Origin: CBDDFN01 sp965227065
GTDB taxonomy: Bacteria; Pseudomonadota; Alphaproteobacteria; SPJN01
Reading direction: 5' to 3'
Assembly: GCA_965227065.1 (NCBI GenBank)
Contig: CBDDFN010000018.1
Span: forward strand, 1-60,741
DNA: 60,741 nt
Below the pieces are notes generated by a model. It had not been told where the DNA came from, made no database searches, and worked only from the letters and a program-made list of their open reading frames with translations. Made by a program: the position numbers and the translations under genes. Of the stretch, positions 24,841-33,607 are shown piece by piece. Positions within the stretch are counted from its first letter, which is position 1. Each line of letters begins with the position of its first letter.

Positions 24841-27222
24841 CTAGAGTGTGAGACGAAGCTCCAGCGTGTAAAACCGGCCCGGTGCCAGAATGCCAAAAAA
24901 TGTTCCGCCCTGAAGCGGGGCATCGGTGGCGCCGCCCACGACCAGTTCATCCAGCATGTTCTTGCCGTTCAACACCAGCACCCAACGCTGATAGTCAGTA
25001 TCGACCAGCCCCAGCCGGGCATTGAGAAGCACATATCCGTCCTGGAAGGTGCCGGGGTCGAGGTCAATATCGGTGAAGTGCGAGGACTGATAATTCATGT
25101 CAAATCCCGCCAGCAGGCCGATACCCCAATAGAGCGGAATGACCTGGGTATAGGTCGCCGAGATTTCCCATTTGGGGGCGCGCACCAGACGCTCTCCCGA
25201 CAGATCACAAAAGCCCGGATCATTGACCGCGTCGAGCAACAGGGCGGCGGGGTTGCGTTCAGCCATGCAAGGCCCGGTTTCAAAGTCGTCATAGTAAGCC
25301 GACAACCAGGCGCCTGAGAACGTCATCAACCCGCCTTCGATCGGGACGAAGCGGGTCTCCCACTCCACACCATGGGTGGTGGCTGAGGCGGCATTGTCGA
25401 CAAAGAAAGTCGTGCCGATACCGGTCAGCACCGAGATCTGAAGGTCGGAAAATTTGGTGTAGAAATAACCGACATTGAAGGTCAGCCGCTCATCAAACAG
25501 CGTTGTCTTGAGACCGCCTTCAAAGGTCCAGCTGTTTTCCTGTTCAAAGGTGGACCGCCCCGGATCGGGTGCAAACGGGTTAAACCCGCCCGCCTTGAAG
25601 CCTGCGGCAGCGGTGGCATAGCCGACAATATCGGGGGTGAAGCGGTATTTGAGCGAGACCTTGGGTGAGACATTGGTCTCATCGCGGGTTTGCTGGAGAC
25701 TATATTCTTCAATCTCAAACAGCGATTGCAGCACAATGCCGGTCTTTTCATAGTTCTGATCGATATTGGCTTTCTTGCGTTCAAAGTGGAAGCGCAAGCC
25801 CAGGATCAAAGCGAGCTCTTCGGTCGGGTTCCAGGTTGCCTGGCCAAAGACCGAATAGGTGATGGTCTTTTGATCAAACAGCTGAAACAGCCGGTCTGAC
25901 AGGGCGGTGGACAATACCGGGTCGAGCAGACCGCCCAAAAGCGGCAACAGCGGATCAATCAGCGGATCAAGAAATTGCGGAATGCCCGAAATCCCAAGAA
26001 TGCGCTCGGTTGCGGCAGGGTCGGGGAAGAACACAAATTCGGTATAGGCATCGTAATGGCTGCCGAAGAAATAAAGCCCGCCGACAAATTCAAACTCGCC
26101 GGGAGGCGAGGTCACACGAAGCTCGGCAGAATATTGCGAGTAAGTGTCGGCATTGTCCCACCACAGAAACGGGGCGGGGCCAAGGTCGGCGTCGAACAGC
26201 AGGGCTTCTTCAAACTTGCTCCACCCGCCGACAAGCGAAATCGTGTATTCGCCAATGTCATAGTCGGCGACCAGATTGAAATTATAGGTGTCGCGGTCGA
26301 GATAGCCGGGCGTGTCGAGATAGGAATTGCGGTCGGGCTGGCCTTCCCATTCAGGATCAAATTGCGGGCTGATCGACTGGGTCAGAAAATTGTTGGCGGC
26401 AATGACTTCAAAGCCCGTGCCCCGGTCATCATTCATCGAATAATCACCGCCAAAGCGGATCGACAGATCAGGGGTGGGGGTGAACAAAAACCGGATGCGC
26501 GCGCCGGTCCTGTTCTGGCCAAACTCGCTCAGGTCACGGGTGTGGTTGTGCACGACCCCGTCGGCGCGTTCATCCAGAAAGCCGATGCGCACGGCCAGCT
26601 TGTCATCAATGATGGGTCCGTTGGCAACCGCGCGCACGCGGTGGCCGCCACCTTCGGTATATTGCAGATCAAGATTGCCGAACCATTCAAAGGCCGGATC
26701 ACCAGTGGTGATGTTGAGTGCACCGGCCACCGTGTTCTTGCCGTAAAGCGTACCTTGCGGGCCGCGCAGCAATTCAACCCGTTCAATGTCGAACACCGCA
26801 TCGGACAGGTAGGACGGCCGGCTCATATAAACCCCGTCAATATAGACGCCGACCGATTGTTCAAAGCCGTCATTGACTGCGGTACCCAGCCCCCGGACAT
26901 AGATCACCGAGAAGCTGGCGGAACTGGCAATGGTGGCATTGGGTAGCAACGCGGTCAGTTCGGTCATGCTTTGCATGTTGGACATTTTGAGTGTTTCGCC
27001 GGAGACGGCCGTGACCGAGAACGGAACCTCTTGCACATCCTCCACGCGCTTCTGGGCGGTGACGGTGATTTCGTCGAGCTTGAGATTGGGTTGGCGGCGC
27101 GGTTCTTCGGCCTGGGCTGCGGCTGGTTCGTCCGCAGTCTGGGCCGGTGCACCCACAGGCATTGCCAATACAGAAATACACACAAGCGCAGCCTGAAGGC
27201 CGCGCACGCCTAACTGTGTCAT
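24841..27222 (-). CDS. TonB-dependent outer-membrane receptor
   Basis: A 793-residue receptor with a signal peptide (cleavage near MPVGAPAQ), plug domain carrying DEITVTAQKRVEDVQEVPFS, then VELLRGPQGTLYGKNTVAGA, and a 22-strand barrel ending in the typical aromatic C-terminus FYTLELRLTL. This is the sphingomonad/caulobacter-type receptor family, often for hydrophobic or complex substrates rather than siderophores. ATG 27222 follows GGGGGAT. No TonB or ExbBD genes are nearby. It is alone on this strand between sbtB and an intergenic region. Confidence 0.92.
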   Translation of the reverse strand: MTQLGVRGLQAALVCISVLAMPVGAPAQTADEPAAAQAEEPRRQPNLKLDEITVTAQKRVEDVQEVPFSVTAVSGETLKMSNMQSMTELTALLPNATIASSASFSVIYVRGLGTAVNDGFEQSVGVYIDGVYMSRPSYLSDAVFDIERVELLRGPQGTLYGKNTVAGALNITTGDPAFEWFGNLDLQYTEGGGHRVRAVANGPIIDDKLAVRIGFLDERADGVVHNHTRDLSEFGQNRTGARIRFLFTPTPDLSIRFGGDYSMNDDRGTGFEVIAANNFLTQSISPQFDPEWEGQPDRNSYLDTPGYLDRDTYNFNLVADYDIGEYTISLVGGWSKFEEALLFDADLGPAPFLWWDNADTYSQYSAELRVTSPPGEFEFVGGLYFFGSHYDAYTEFVFFPDPAATERILGISGIPQFLDPLIDPLLPLLGGLLDPVLSTALSDRLFQLFDQKTITYSVFGQATWNPTEELALILGLRFHFERKKANIDQNYEKTGIVLQSLFEIEEYSLQQTRDETNVSPKVSLKYRFTPDIVGYATAAAGFKAGGFNPFAPDPGRSTFEQENSWTFEGGLKTTLFDERLTFNVGYFYTKFSDLQISVLTGIGTTFFVDNAASATTHGVEWETRFVPIEGGLMTFSGAWLSAYYDDFETGPCMAERNPAALLLDAVNDPGFCDLSGERLVRAPKWEISATYTQVIPLYWGIGLLAGFDMNYQSSHFTDIDLDPGTFQDGYVLLNARLGLVDTDYQRWVLVLNGKNMLDELVVGGATDAPLQGGTFFGILAPGRFYTLELRLTL

Positions 27223-27553
27223 ACAGCTATCCCCCAAAGCGGCCTTGTCCCCATGTCATCAGGCCGTTTCATTTGTCCTATCAAAGACTAATCAAGAAAG
27301 AGGCGGTGGAAAACTCGGCTATGTTGGCATTTGGCACAGTTTGCGGAAAAAATTCATAAGCCCTTGTAATAATGAAGAAGTTCAAGCTTTGCGGAGCTTG
27401 GTCAAGGCTGAAGAGGTGCGAATTGAGTGCGAAAACCCGAATGGGATTCGGCAATTGGGCCAGGCGTAACAGCCGAGAGCCTCATCCACCGGCCTTGCAG
27501 CTGTCATCAAGGCTTGGCACTCTTGGTTCCTGTCTGGATGGAGCGAGGGCATC
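27223..27553. other. Intergenic region upstream of a TonB receptor and cytochrome b561
   Basis: This 331-base gap is AT-rich at 27282-27385 and probably holds divergent promoters. CAAGCT (27383-27388) and AGCTTG (27395-27400) form a 6-bp hairpin. Several short open frames occur but lack ribosome-binding sites or family resemblance, so no gene is called. Confidence 0.6.
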
Positions 27554-28084
27554 ATGAAAGATACTGCCGAACGGTTTTCCCATATCACCATCAGCCTGCA
27601 CTGGCTGATCGGCCTGTCGATCATCGGACTGCTGGCGGTCGGCATCTATATGGAGCGGACCGAGGCGTTCGCGCTTTACCCGATTCACAAAAGCTTTGGC
27701 ATCACCATCTTTGTGTTCATCCTGATCCGCGCAGTGTGGCGGATGATGAATGGCTGGCCCAAACCTGTGGGCAATCATCAGGCGTGGGAAATCACGCTCG
27801 CCAAGCTCAGCCACTGGGTGCTGCTCATCGCCTCCATCCTGATGCCGATCTCGGGTATGATGATGTCAGGCGCCGGTGGTCATGGTGTCGAGGTTTGGGG
27901 AATGACGCTGATCGCTAAAACAGAAGACAAGAACGAGCTTCTGGCGGGCCTTGGTCATCAGGCGCACGGCCTTTTAGGCTGGGTGCTGATTGTGACCGTG
28001 GCGCTGCATGTGGCGGGTGCGCTCAAGCATCATGTGATGGATGGCGATGGCACGCTGCGGCGTATGCTGGGTGCGCGCGTCTAA
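27554..28084 (+). CDS. Cytochrome b561
   Basis: A 176-residue inner-membrane di-heme protein with four helices. Likely heme-ligand histidines are in SHITISLHWLIG, YPIHKSFG, GHQAHGLLGW and VALHVAGALKHH. Bacterial b561 of this type carry electrons from quinol, for example to a periplasmic partner or from superoxide. It appears to be a single gene; an imperfect AT-rich inverted repeat lies after its stop. Confidence 0.93.
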   Translation: MKDTAERFSHITISLHWLIGLSIIGLLAVGIYMERTEAFALYPIHKSFGITIFVFILIRAVWRMMNGWPKPVGNHQAWEITLAKLSHWVLLIASILMPISGMMMSGAGGHGVEVWGMTLIAKTEDKNELLAGLGHQAHGLLGWVLIVTVALHVAGALKHHVMDGDGTLRRMLGARV

Positions 28085-28091
28085 GTTTATG

Positions 28092-28119
28092 AGTTCATAA
28101 GTTGTTGAATTCATGAACT
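28092..28119. promoter_or_regulatory. Imperfect AT-rich inverted repeat after cytochrome b561
   Basis: AGTTCAT and ATGAACT form 7-bp arms of a 28-base imperfect palindrome just after the b561 stop, followed by TTTTCGC. It could act as a weak terminator for b561 or as an operator for the Na/Pi transporter gene that starts about 95 bases later. Confidence 0.35.
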
Positions 28120-28211
28120 TTTCGCAACAGTAAGGCCGCGAAACCGTCACTGAATTGACCCGCAAGCCCCGGATAAGCAAAGAGCTGATCCTTGGGGAAA
28201 GGGACATTCTC

Positions 28212-29447
28212 ATGACTACGACTGAAATTCCGGCCGAGCCGGAACAGGCAACACCGTCAAGTTCGCGGCCGGCCTGGTTGGACTGGCTGCTGGTTGCCGG
28301 TCTGATCTATCTTCTGATCTGCGCTGTCAGCATGATTGGCGGCGGGTTCAAATCGGCCACGAAGGACGAAGCCGAAGAGCTGTTTGCTTTTGCGACCAAT
28401 CCGTTTATGGGCCTGATCATCGGCACGGTTGCTACCGCACTGATCCAATCGAGCTCAACCGTGACGTCGATTATTGTGGCGCTGGTCGCGGGCGGCCTGC
28501 CCGTGACTCTGGCGGTTCCCATGGTGATGGGCGCCAATATCGGCACCACAATCACCAACACGATTGTGAGCCTGGGCCATGTGCGCGACAAGAACGAGTT
28601 CCGGCGCGCCTTTGCAGCCGCCACGGTGCATGATTATTTCAACCTTCTGTCGGTTGTGATTTTCCTGCCGCTCGAAATCGCGTTCGGCATTCTGGAAAAG
28701 ATCGGCGGTTATCTCGCCACCATGATGGTTGGGGGCGCGGCGGTTGACGTCAAATCGGTGAACTATGTCAAAGCGGCAACCAAGTTTATCGTCGATCCCA
28801 TCAAGCATGGCACCCACGATATTCTGCCCGAACCGTTTGGCGGTATCGCGATGATCATCATCGGCGTTGTGCTGATCTTTGTGTCGATCATGTTTATCGG
28901 CAAGCTTCTGAAGGTGCTGATGGTTGGCCGGGCGAAACAGATCCTGCACACTGCCATTGGCCGTGGTCCGGTGACGGGGATTGGCTCGGGGACCCTGATG
29001 ACGGTTCTGGTTCAATCCAGCTCAACCACAACAAGCCTGATGGTGCCCTTGGCCGGAACCGGCGTGTTCAGCCTGCGCGACATCTATCCCTTCACGCTGG
29101 GCGCCAATATCGGCACCTGTATCACCGCGCTTCTGGCTGCGACGGCCTTCTCCGGTGATGGGGCGGTGTTTGCGCTGCAAATCGCGCTCATCCACATGAC
29201 CTATAATATTCTGGGTGTGGTGGTGATTTACGGCATTCCGTTCCTGCGGGAACTGCCGATCAAAGGCGCGGAATGGCTGGCGCGGATTTCTGCGGAGCAA
29301 AAGCTCTATGCGGCGGCCTATATTGTCTGCGTCTTCTTCATCGTTCCGCTGATCTGTGTCGGTCTGACCCAGGTCTTTGATGGCGGCGGAACCAATGAGC
29401 AAGCCCAACTTGAACAAACCCAACCGCATGAAGGAGCGCAGCTATGA
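28212..29447 (+). CDS. Na/Pi cotransporter family protein (NptA/PNaS)
   Basis: A 411-residue membrane protein with the two QSSS repeats that mark the family: TALIQSSSTVTSIIVALV and LVQSSSTTTSLMVPLAGTG, each followed by a GANIGT motif. It should move phosphate with Na+. Many bacterial relatives (for example YjbB) continue into a PhoU-like domain; this one stops after the last helices. Its TGA overlaps the ATG of a 76-residue coiled-coil gene, which may supply the missing cytosolic part. ATG 28212 is preceded by a purine-rich GGGGAAAGGG. Confidence 0.9.
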   Translation: MTTTEIPAEPEQATPSSSRPAWLDWLLVAGLIYLLICAVSMIGGGFKSATKDEAEELFAFATNPFMGLIIGTVATALIQSSSTVTSIIVALVAGGLPVTLAVPMVMGANIGTTITNTIVSLGHVRDKNEFRRAFAAATVHDYFNLLSVVIFLPLEIAFGILEKIGGYLATMMVGGAAVDVKSVNYVKAATKFIVDPIKHGTHDILPEPFGGIAMIIIGVVLIFVSIMFIGKLLKVLMVGRAKQILHTAIGRGPVTGIGSGTLMTVLVQSSSTTTSLMVPLAGTGVFSLRDIYPFTLGANIGTCITALLAATAFSGDGAVFALQIALIHMTYNILGVVVIYGIPFLRELPIKGAEWLARISAEQKLYAAAYIVCVFFIVPLICVGLTQVFDGGGTNEQAQLEQTQPHEGAQL

Positions 29448-29674
29448 AAGCGGGACTGAAACTTCTGTCGCTGGAAGATCTTGAAGAGCTGACACGCGAC
29501 ACCGAAACCGCGCTGGGCGAGTTGCGGGGTGAGCTTGAACGCCGCCGCGAAGCCCAGCAGCATCACGAGATCGACAATCTCGAACAGCATTTCGAAAGCG
29601 CCGAGCTGAGCTTTGCGGGCCTGCGCGAATTTATCGAAGTGATCTTGAAGGAACTGCGCGGCGAAAAAGCCTGA
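29444..29674 (+). CDS. Small coiled-coil protein coupled to the Na/Pi transporter
   Basis: A 76-residue, charged, wholly helical protein. Heptad-like Leu spacing runs through DLEELTRDTETALGELRGEL and a second helix LSFAGLREFIEVILKEL. I do not recognise a family. The start overlaps the transporter stop as ATGA, so the two are translationally coupled. Helical two-helix pattern and context suggest a PhoU-like regulatory partner, but this is only an inference. Confidence 0.75.
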   Translation: MKAGLKLLSLEDLEELTRDTETALGELRGELERRREAQQHHEIDNLEQHFESAELSFAGLREFIEVILKELRGEKA

Positions 29675-29699
29675 CGCGGGTTCACCTAAAATTCGGGGC

Positions 29700-29726
29700 G
29701 GGCCGGGACGCAAGTTCCGGCCCGTT
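29700..29726 (+). terminator. Intrinsic terminator after the Na/Pi operon
   Basis: GGGCCGGGAC (29700-29709) and GTTCCGGCCC (29714-29723) form a 10-bp stem with one G-T wobble and a 4-base loop, followed by GTTTC. It lies between convergent genes, so it may work for both strands. Confidence 0.7.
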
Positions 29727-30305
29727 TCATGTCAGCAGTCCAACCAGCACAACGCCAATGACAATGGCAGCCGAGCCCAGCATGATTTCGACTTCATATT
29801 TGTCGAGCAGAGAGGCCGCCCGCTTGCCGACCAGCACGACCAGAACCGCAAGCGCGCCATAGCGCACCGTCCGGCCCAATGCGACCGCCGCGATCAAAAC
29901 CAGGGGATCGACACCGATAATGCCCGCGCTGACGGTGCCAAGCTGAAACGGGATCGGTGTGATCGAAATCAGCAGTAAGGCCAAAAACGCATCATCGCGA
30001 ATGTCCTTTTCAACCTGATGGAAACTGTCATGCAGATGCGCCCATTCCAAGAAGGGCTCGATCACCGGCTCATAGGCCCAGGCCGCGAGGGCATAAGTTG
30101 CCAGAGCCCCCACCACGCAGCCAAACACCAACGAGGCGACAATCGAATAAAGCTTGTCACGCTTGGCCACCATCACGGGGACGAATAACGGTTCAAGCGC
30201 AATCAAAACGACAGTGTTTTCAAGAAAAGACACAATCGCCATGTAAAGCGGCATCAACCGCGCATGCATGATGCGATGGATCAGGTCTTTAAAAGCCGCG
30301 TACAT
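29727..30305 (-). CDS. VTT-domain (SNARE-associated/YqaA-like) membrane protein
   Basis: A 192-residue membrane protein with about five hydrophobic segments. The pattern SFLENTVVLIALEPLFVPVM early and ITPIPFQLGTVSAGIIGV followed by a Gly-Arg motif (ALGRTVRYGALAVL) is typical of the YqaA branch of the DedA/VTT superfamily, which includes lipid scramblases and undecaprenyl-phosphate carriers. Its own role is unknown. Confidence 0.82.
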   Translation of the reverse strand: MYAAFKDLIHRIMHARLMPLYMAIVSFLENTVVLIALEPLFVPVMVAKRDKLYSIVASLVFGCVVGALATYALAAWAYEPVIEPFLEWAHLHDSFHQVEKDIRDDAFLALLLISITPIPFQLGTVSAGIIGVDPLVLIAAVALGRTVRYGALAVLVVLVGKRAASLLDKYEVEIMLGSAAIVIGVVLVGLLT

Positions 30306-30461
30306 GGGACGCTCCGTCGGGGGGGCTTGTGGGTATCTGGTCGGTATCCGGGTTGGGGATGAAAATCAAACGCAATTGCGCCACACTCTCACCCCACAGT
30401 TGGGGAAGACTTAAGGCTGTGATAGGGCAGCATTCGGGCAGTTTGGGAAACGAGGCAGAAC

Positions 30462-31589
30462 ATGATGGGGCGTATGCTGAGTGCTGGGACATTGATGGCG
30501 GCCCTGTTGGCGCCGGCGGGAAGTTATGCCGCTGATGCGCTGACCACCTATGAATGCCGGGGCAATGAGCCGTTCTGGTCACTGGAAGCCAGCGAAAAAC
30601 GCGCTATTCTGGGCCGTCCGGGGACGAGTGGCGCGCAAAAAAGCCTGTTCAGCGGCAGCCTTCACCCCATGACCTTTTTGCGGCCGCCGGTCAGCGTGTG
30701 GCGCGGCGATGGCGAAACCGGAACGCTGGTTGCAACGATCGAGGAAACGGCGTGCACCGACACGATGAAGGATGGCCCTGCGCTTGCTTACACAGTGATT
30801 GTTTCCGCGCCGGGGCTTGAGGCGGCACAAGGCTGCTGCGCGCGGTCGCAAGTGCTTGTGCATCAGCCCGATGCGCGTCCCGCCCCCGGGCGGGACTGGA
30901 GCAAGCGGATCACGGAGTATCTTCCCGCCATCGGGGCATGTGTGCTCGACAGCGGCCTGGCTGTGGAGCGTATCGATTTGGCCTGGCCGATGAACAAGGG
31001 ACTGGTCGGGGTCCGGCTGCGCGACGCGGCGGGCAACCGCCATGATTGTCTGGCTGAAAGCGGCGGCGGGGCCATTGTGGGGGTTGAGGCGCTGAGCGAT
31101 GCCACCGCCCATATGAAGGGCGAGGCCAACCCGGTTTTCTACCCCGCCCGCGAACAGCCGCCGCTGGTTGAAGTGGGGCGCATTGAGCAAGTGGTCAGCC
31201 GCGATGGTGTGTTTCAGGGCTGGCTGCACTATCCGCCCCGGCCGCTTGCACCCGTGCCGGACATTGTCGGCGAATGGCTGCTCGAAGATATTAACGGTAA
31301 AGGCGTGATCGACAATCTCAACACGCCCTTCATCATCACCGCCGATAGCAAGGTCAACGGTCATGCAGGCTGCAACCGCTTTTTCGGCACCGCTGAAATC
31401 ACCGGAAGCCTGATTGCAATTGGTCCCACCATGACCACCAAGATGGCCTGTCCTCCAGCGATTATGGAGCAGGAGCAACGCTTCTTCCGCGCGCTTGATA
31501 AAATTGAACGCTGGGAACGGGAAAACGGTTTGTTGCTTTTGAAGGACGGGGCGGGCGAAACCCTGTTGCGTTTCGCCCCGGCCGGCTGA
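30462..31589 (+). CDS. Secreted META-domain protein with COG3650-like N-terminus
   Basis: A 375-residue exported protein (signal peptide to about SYAADA). Residues ~30-130 start with YECRGNEPFWSLE, the COG3650 pattern; the C-terminal ~110 residues are a META/HslJ domain (IVGEWLLEDINGKGVIDN, then HAGCNRFFGTAEITG and TKMACPPAIMEQEQRFF). HslJ-type META proteins are linked to heat and novobiocin stress in enterics. Several cysteines (C33, CC, C) suggest periplasmic disulfides. ATG 30471 is an equally possible start. Confidence 0.8.
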   Translation: MMGRMLSAGTLMAALLAPAGSYAADALTTYECRGNEPFWSLEASEKRAILGRPGTSGAQKSLFSGSLHPMTFLRPPVSVWRGDGETGTLVATIEETACTDTMKDGPALAYTVIVSAPGLEAAQGCCARSQVLVHQPDARPAPGRDWSKRITEYLPAIGACVLDSGLAVERIDLAWPMNKGLVGVRLRDAAGNRHDCLAESGGGAIVGVEALSDATAHMKGEANPVFYPAREQPPLVEVGRIEQVVSRDGVFQGWLHYPPRPLAPVPDIVGEWLLEDINGKGVIDNLNTPFIITADSKVNGHAGCNRFFGTAEITGSLIAIGPTMTTKMACPPAIMEQEQRFFRALDKIERWERENGLLLLKDGAGETLLRFAPAG

Positions 31590-31611
31590 CCGGCGGTCCC
31601 GTTTGGCTGGG

Positions 31612-32589
31612 TCAACCGGCCTTTTGGTTGAACTCTTTGGTGGCGGCGTCGAAATCGCGGATCAGGTCGGCGACAATTTCACCGGCGGGCTTCACCTCAT
31701 GGATGACGCCGACGCCCTGGCCCGCGCCCCAGATGTCGCGCCACGCCTTGGCGGAAGGGGCTTCAAGACTGCTTCCTGCGAAATTCATAGTGTCCTTGCT
31801 GCCATCGGGCAGATTGTCGGGGTCCATGCCCTGATTGCGGACCGAGCCTTTGAGATAATTGCCGTGGACGCCTGAAAACAGGTTGGAATACACAATGTCT
31901 TCGGACCCCGATTCCACAATCATATCCTTATAGGCATCGACCGCATTGGCCTCTGTGGACGCAACAAAGCGCGTGCCGATATAGGCGAGGTCTGCGCCAA
32001 GGGCGAGCGCCCCGGCCACGCCATGACCATCCGCGATGGAGCCTGACAGGATCACCGTGCCGTCAAACCACTCCTTGATTTCGCGGACGAGTGCGAAGGG
32101 GTTGATGGTTCCTGCATGTCCACCCGCACCCGATGCGACAAGAATGAGCCCATCGACGCCTTGCTCGGCGGCCTTGCGGGCATGGCGCTGATTGATGACG
32201 TCGTGGAAAACAAGCCCGCCGTAAGAATGGGCGGCTTCCACCACCTCTGCGGGCGGGCGCAGGCTGGTGATGATGACGGGAACCTCATGCTTCACGCAGA
32301 TTTCCATATCAGTCATCAGCCGGGGGTTTGAGGCATGGCAGATTTGATTGACGGCAAAGGGCGCGATTTTTTTGCCCGGATTGTTTTCAGCCTCTTCGCC
32401 CAGCCGGTCCTTGATCTCTTTCACCCAGTCTTCAAACACGCCTTCAGGCCGGGCATTGAGCGCAGGGAAAGAGCCGACGATACCGGCCTTGCATTGCTCA
32501 ACCACCAGATCGGGATTGGAAACGATGAACAGCGGTGAGCCGATCACCGGCACCGACAATTTGCCTTGAAGCTGGCTGGGAAGGGCCAT
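31612..32589 (-). CDS. Nitronate monooxygenase/2-nitropropane dioxygenase-like FMN enzyme
   Basis: A 325-residue TIM-barrel FMN protein. The phosphate-binding segments are LVASGAGGHAGTINPFALV and LSGSIADGHGVAGALALGAD followed by YIGTRF. It begins VIGSPLFIVSNPDLVVEQCK. Members oxidise nitronates or act on enoyl-CoA-like compounds; annotation as true nitronate monooxygenase is by family only. ATG 32589 is preceded by GAGG; the longer in-frame start at 32721 is not supported. It follows the crotonase gene on the same strand. Confidence 0.88.
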   Translation of the reverse strand: MALPSQLQGKLSVPVIGSPLFIVSNPDLVVEQCKAGIVGSFPALNARPEGVFEDWVKEIKDRLGEEAENNPGKKIAPFAVNQICHASNPRLMTDMEICVKHEVPVIITSLRPPAEVVEAAHSYGGLVFHDVINQRHARKAAEQGVDGLILVASGAGGHAGTINPFALVREIKEWFDGTVILSGSIADGHGVAGALALGADLAYIGTRFVASTEANAVDAYKDMIVESGSEDIVYSNLFSGVHGNYLKGSVRNQGMDPDNLPDGSKDTMNFAGSSLEAPSAKAWRDIWGAGQGVGVIHEVKPAGEIVADLIRDFDAATKEFNQKAG

Positions 32590-32677
32590 GGGAAACCTCA
32601 TTGAACTTTGAAATAGCGGATGGCGCGCACCATGCCGTTTTTTGCACGGCGCGAAAAGCCCCGATGTCAGCGCCCGC

Positions 32678-33388
32678 TCAGTCGAGCAGCAAAATGCCGA
32701 GCGCGGCGGTGGCCGGGTCACTGTCTTGATCGGCCAGGGCCTGACAGCGCTCGATCACATTGCTGCGCAATTGCCGTTTGATGGCGGCGAAGGCTGCATT
32801 GTCTGCGCGGTTTGCGGTCAGCTCCCTGGCCGTATCCAGCAGATCGCCGCTGACGGCCTGATCGATCAGACCGGCTGACAGTGCCGCTTGCGCCGTCATG
32901 GATGTGCCGCCCAGGGCCAGGGTGCGCAGGCTTTGCGGCGTCATCTCGGCGTGCATGATTTCAACCGCAACGCGGGGAAACGGCATGCCTGAAATCGTGT
33001 GCTGCAGGCTGATTTGTGCGCGCTCATGCATCAGACGGTAATCGGCGCACAGGGCGAGCACAAAACCGATCCCGCCGGCATCGCCATTGAGTGCGGCGGT
33101 GACCGGACAGCCAATGGCATAAAGGGCGCTCAACATCCGGTTGACGCTGACATAAAGCGCCTTGGCATCATCGCCGTCTTCACTGTCAAAACTTGCCGGA
33201 TCAAGCCCGCCGCAAAATGTGTCGGCGGCTGTCACGATCAACCCCCGGGCGGGCGACGCATGGGCGAGCATGCGGGCATGGCGCTCAATCTCGTCGCACA
33301 CAGTGTGGTCCAGCAAGTTGGCCGGCGGACGATGCAAGGTCAAAAACGCCTGTTCATCCTCATAGCTGAGCGAAACGGATTGGGTCAC
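32678..33388 (-). CDS. Enoyl-CoA hydratase/isomerase family (crotonase) protein
   Basis: A 236-residue crotonase-fold protein. The oxyanion-hole region is seen in GGLDPASF and ALNGDAGGIGFVLALCADYR. In typical enoyl-CoA hydratases two Glu residues follow in the segments that correspond here to ISLQHTISGMPFPRV and SLRTLALGG; neither shows a Glu in the expected place by eye. It may therefore be an isomerase, hydrolase or other crotonase rather than a hydratase. Co-directional with the nitronate monooxygenase gene. Confidence 0.82.
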   Translation of the reverse strand: MTQSVSLSYEDEQAFLTLHRPPANLLDHTVCDEIERHARMLAHASPARGLIVTAADTFCGGLDPASFDSEDGDDAKALYVSVNRMLSALYAIGCPVTAALNGDAGGIGFVLALCADYRLMHERAQISLQHTISGMPFPRVAVEIMHAEMTPQSLRTLALGGTSMTAQAALSAGLIDQAVSGDLLDTARELTANRADNAAFAAIKRQLRSNVIERCQALADQDSDPATAALGILLLD

Positions 33389-33488
33389 GGGGGCGGGTCC
33401 TTGGTGTGGCAGGCGGGTGATTTCGATGGCGGGGAGGGTGCCACCAGTGTCCAGCCTTGTCCATCATATTGGCCTGAAGACCAAAGGC

Positions 33489-33539
33489 CTATCCACAAAG
33501 AGGGGTTTTCCACAGGGCGCATTCCATGCATTCTACACA
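33489..33539 (+). promoter_or_regulatory. Cluster of three DnaA-box-like 9-mers
   Basis: In the 219-base gap between the crotonase and the exported protein, CTATCCACA (33489-33497), TTTTCCACA (33506-33514) and TTCTACACA (33531-33539) each differ from TTATNCACA at one position and share orientation. No AT-rich unwinding element or replication gene accompanies them, so an origin is unlikely; regulation or chance is possible. Confidence 0.3.
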
Positions 33540-33607
33540 TGTTCAGACTTTGGCATCGTGGCTGTGGGCTTGGGTTGGCGCCGTTGGTGGCGCACTGCGA
33601 GGGACGT

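Noticed and set aside
27330..27355. Possible sigma-54 promoter (TGGCAC with TTGC)
   Set aside because: The GG and GC elements are 8 bases apart instead of 10, so it does not fit the -24/-12 rule.
27372..27557. 61-residue plus-strand frame before cytochrome b561
   Set aside because: Basic, unstructured-looking translation with no ribosome-binding site or family resemblance.
28085..28211. Pho box ahead of the Na/Pi transporter
   Set aside because: The TTCAT repeats are not at 11-base spacing and do not match the CTGTCAT consensus.
32999..33607. Upstream extension of the exported helical protein
   Set aside because: The extension runs antisense through the crotonase and the gap, while a clear signal peptide starts at 33608.
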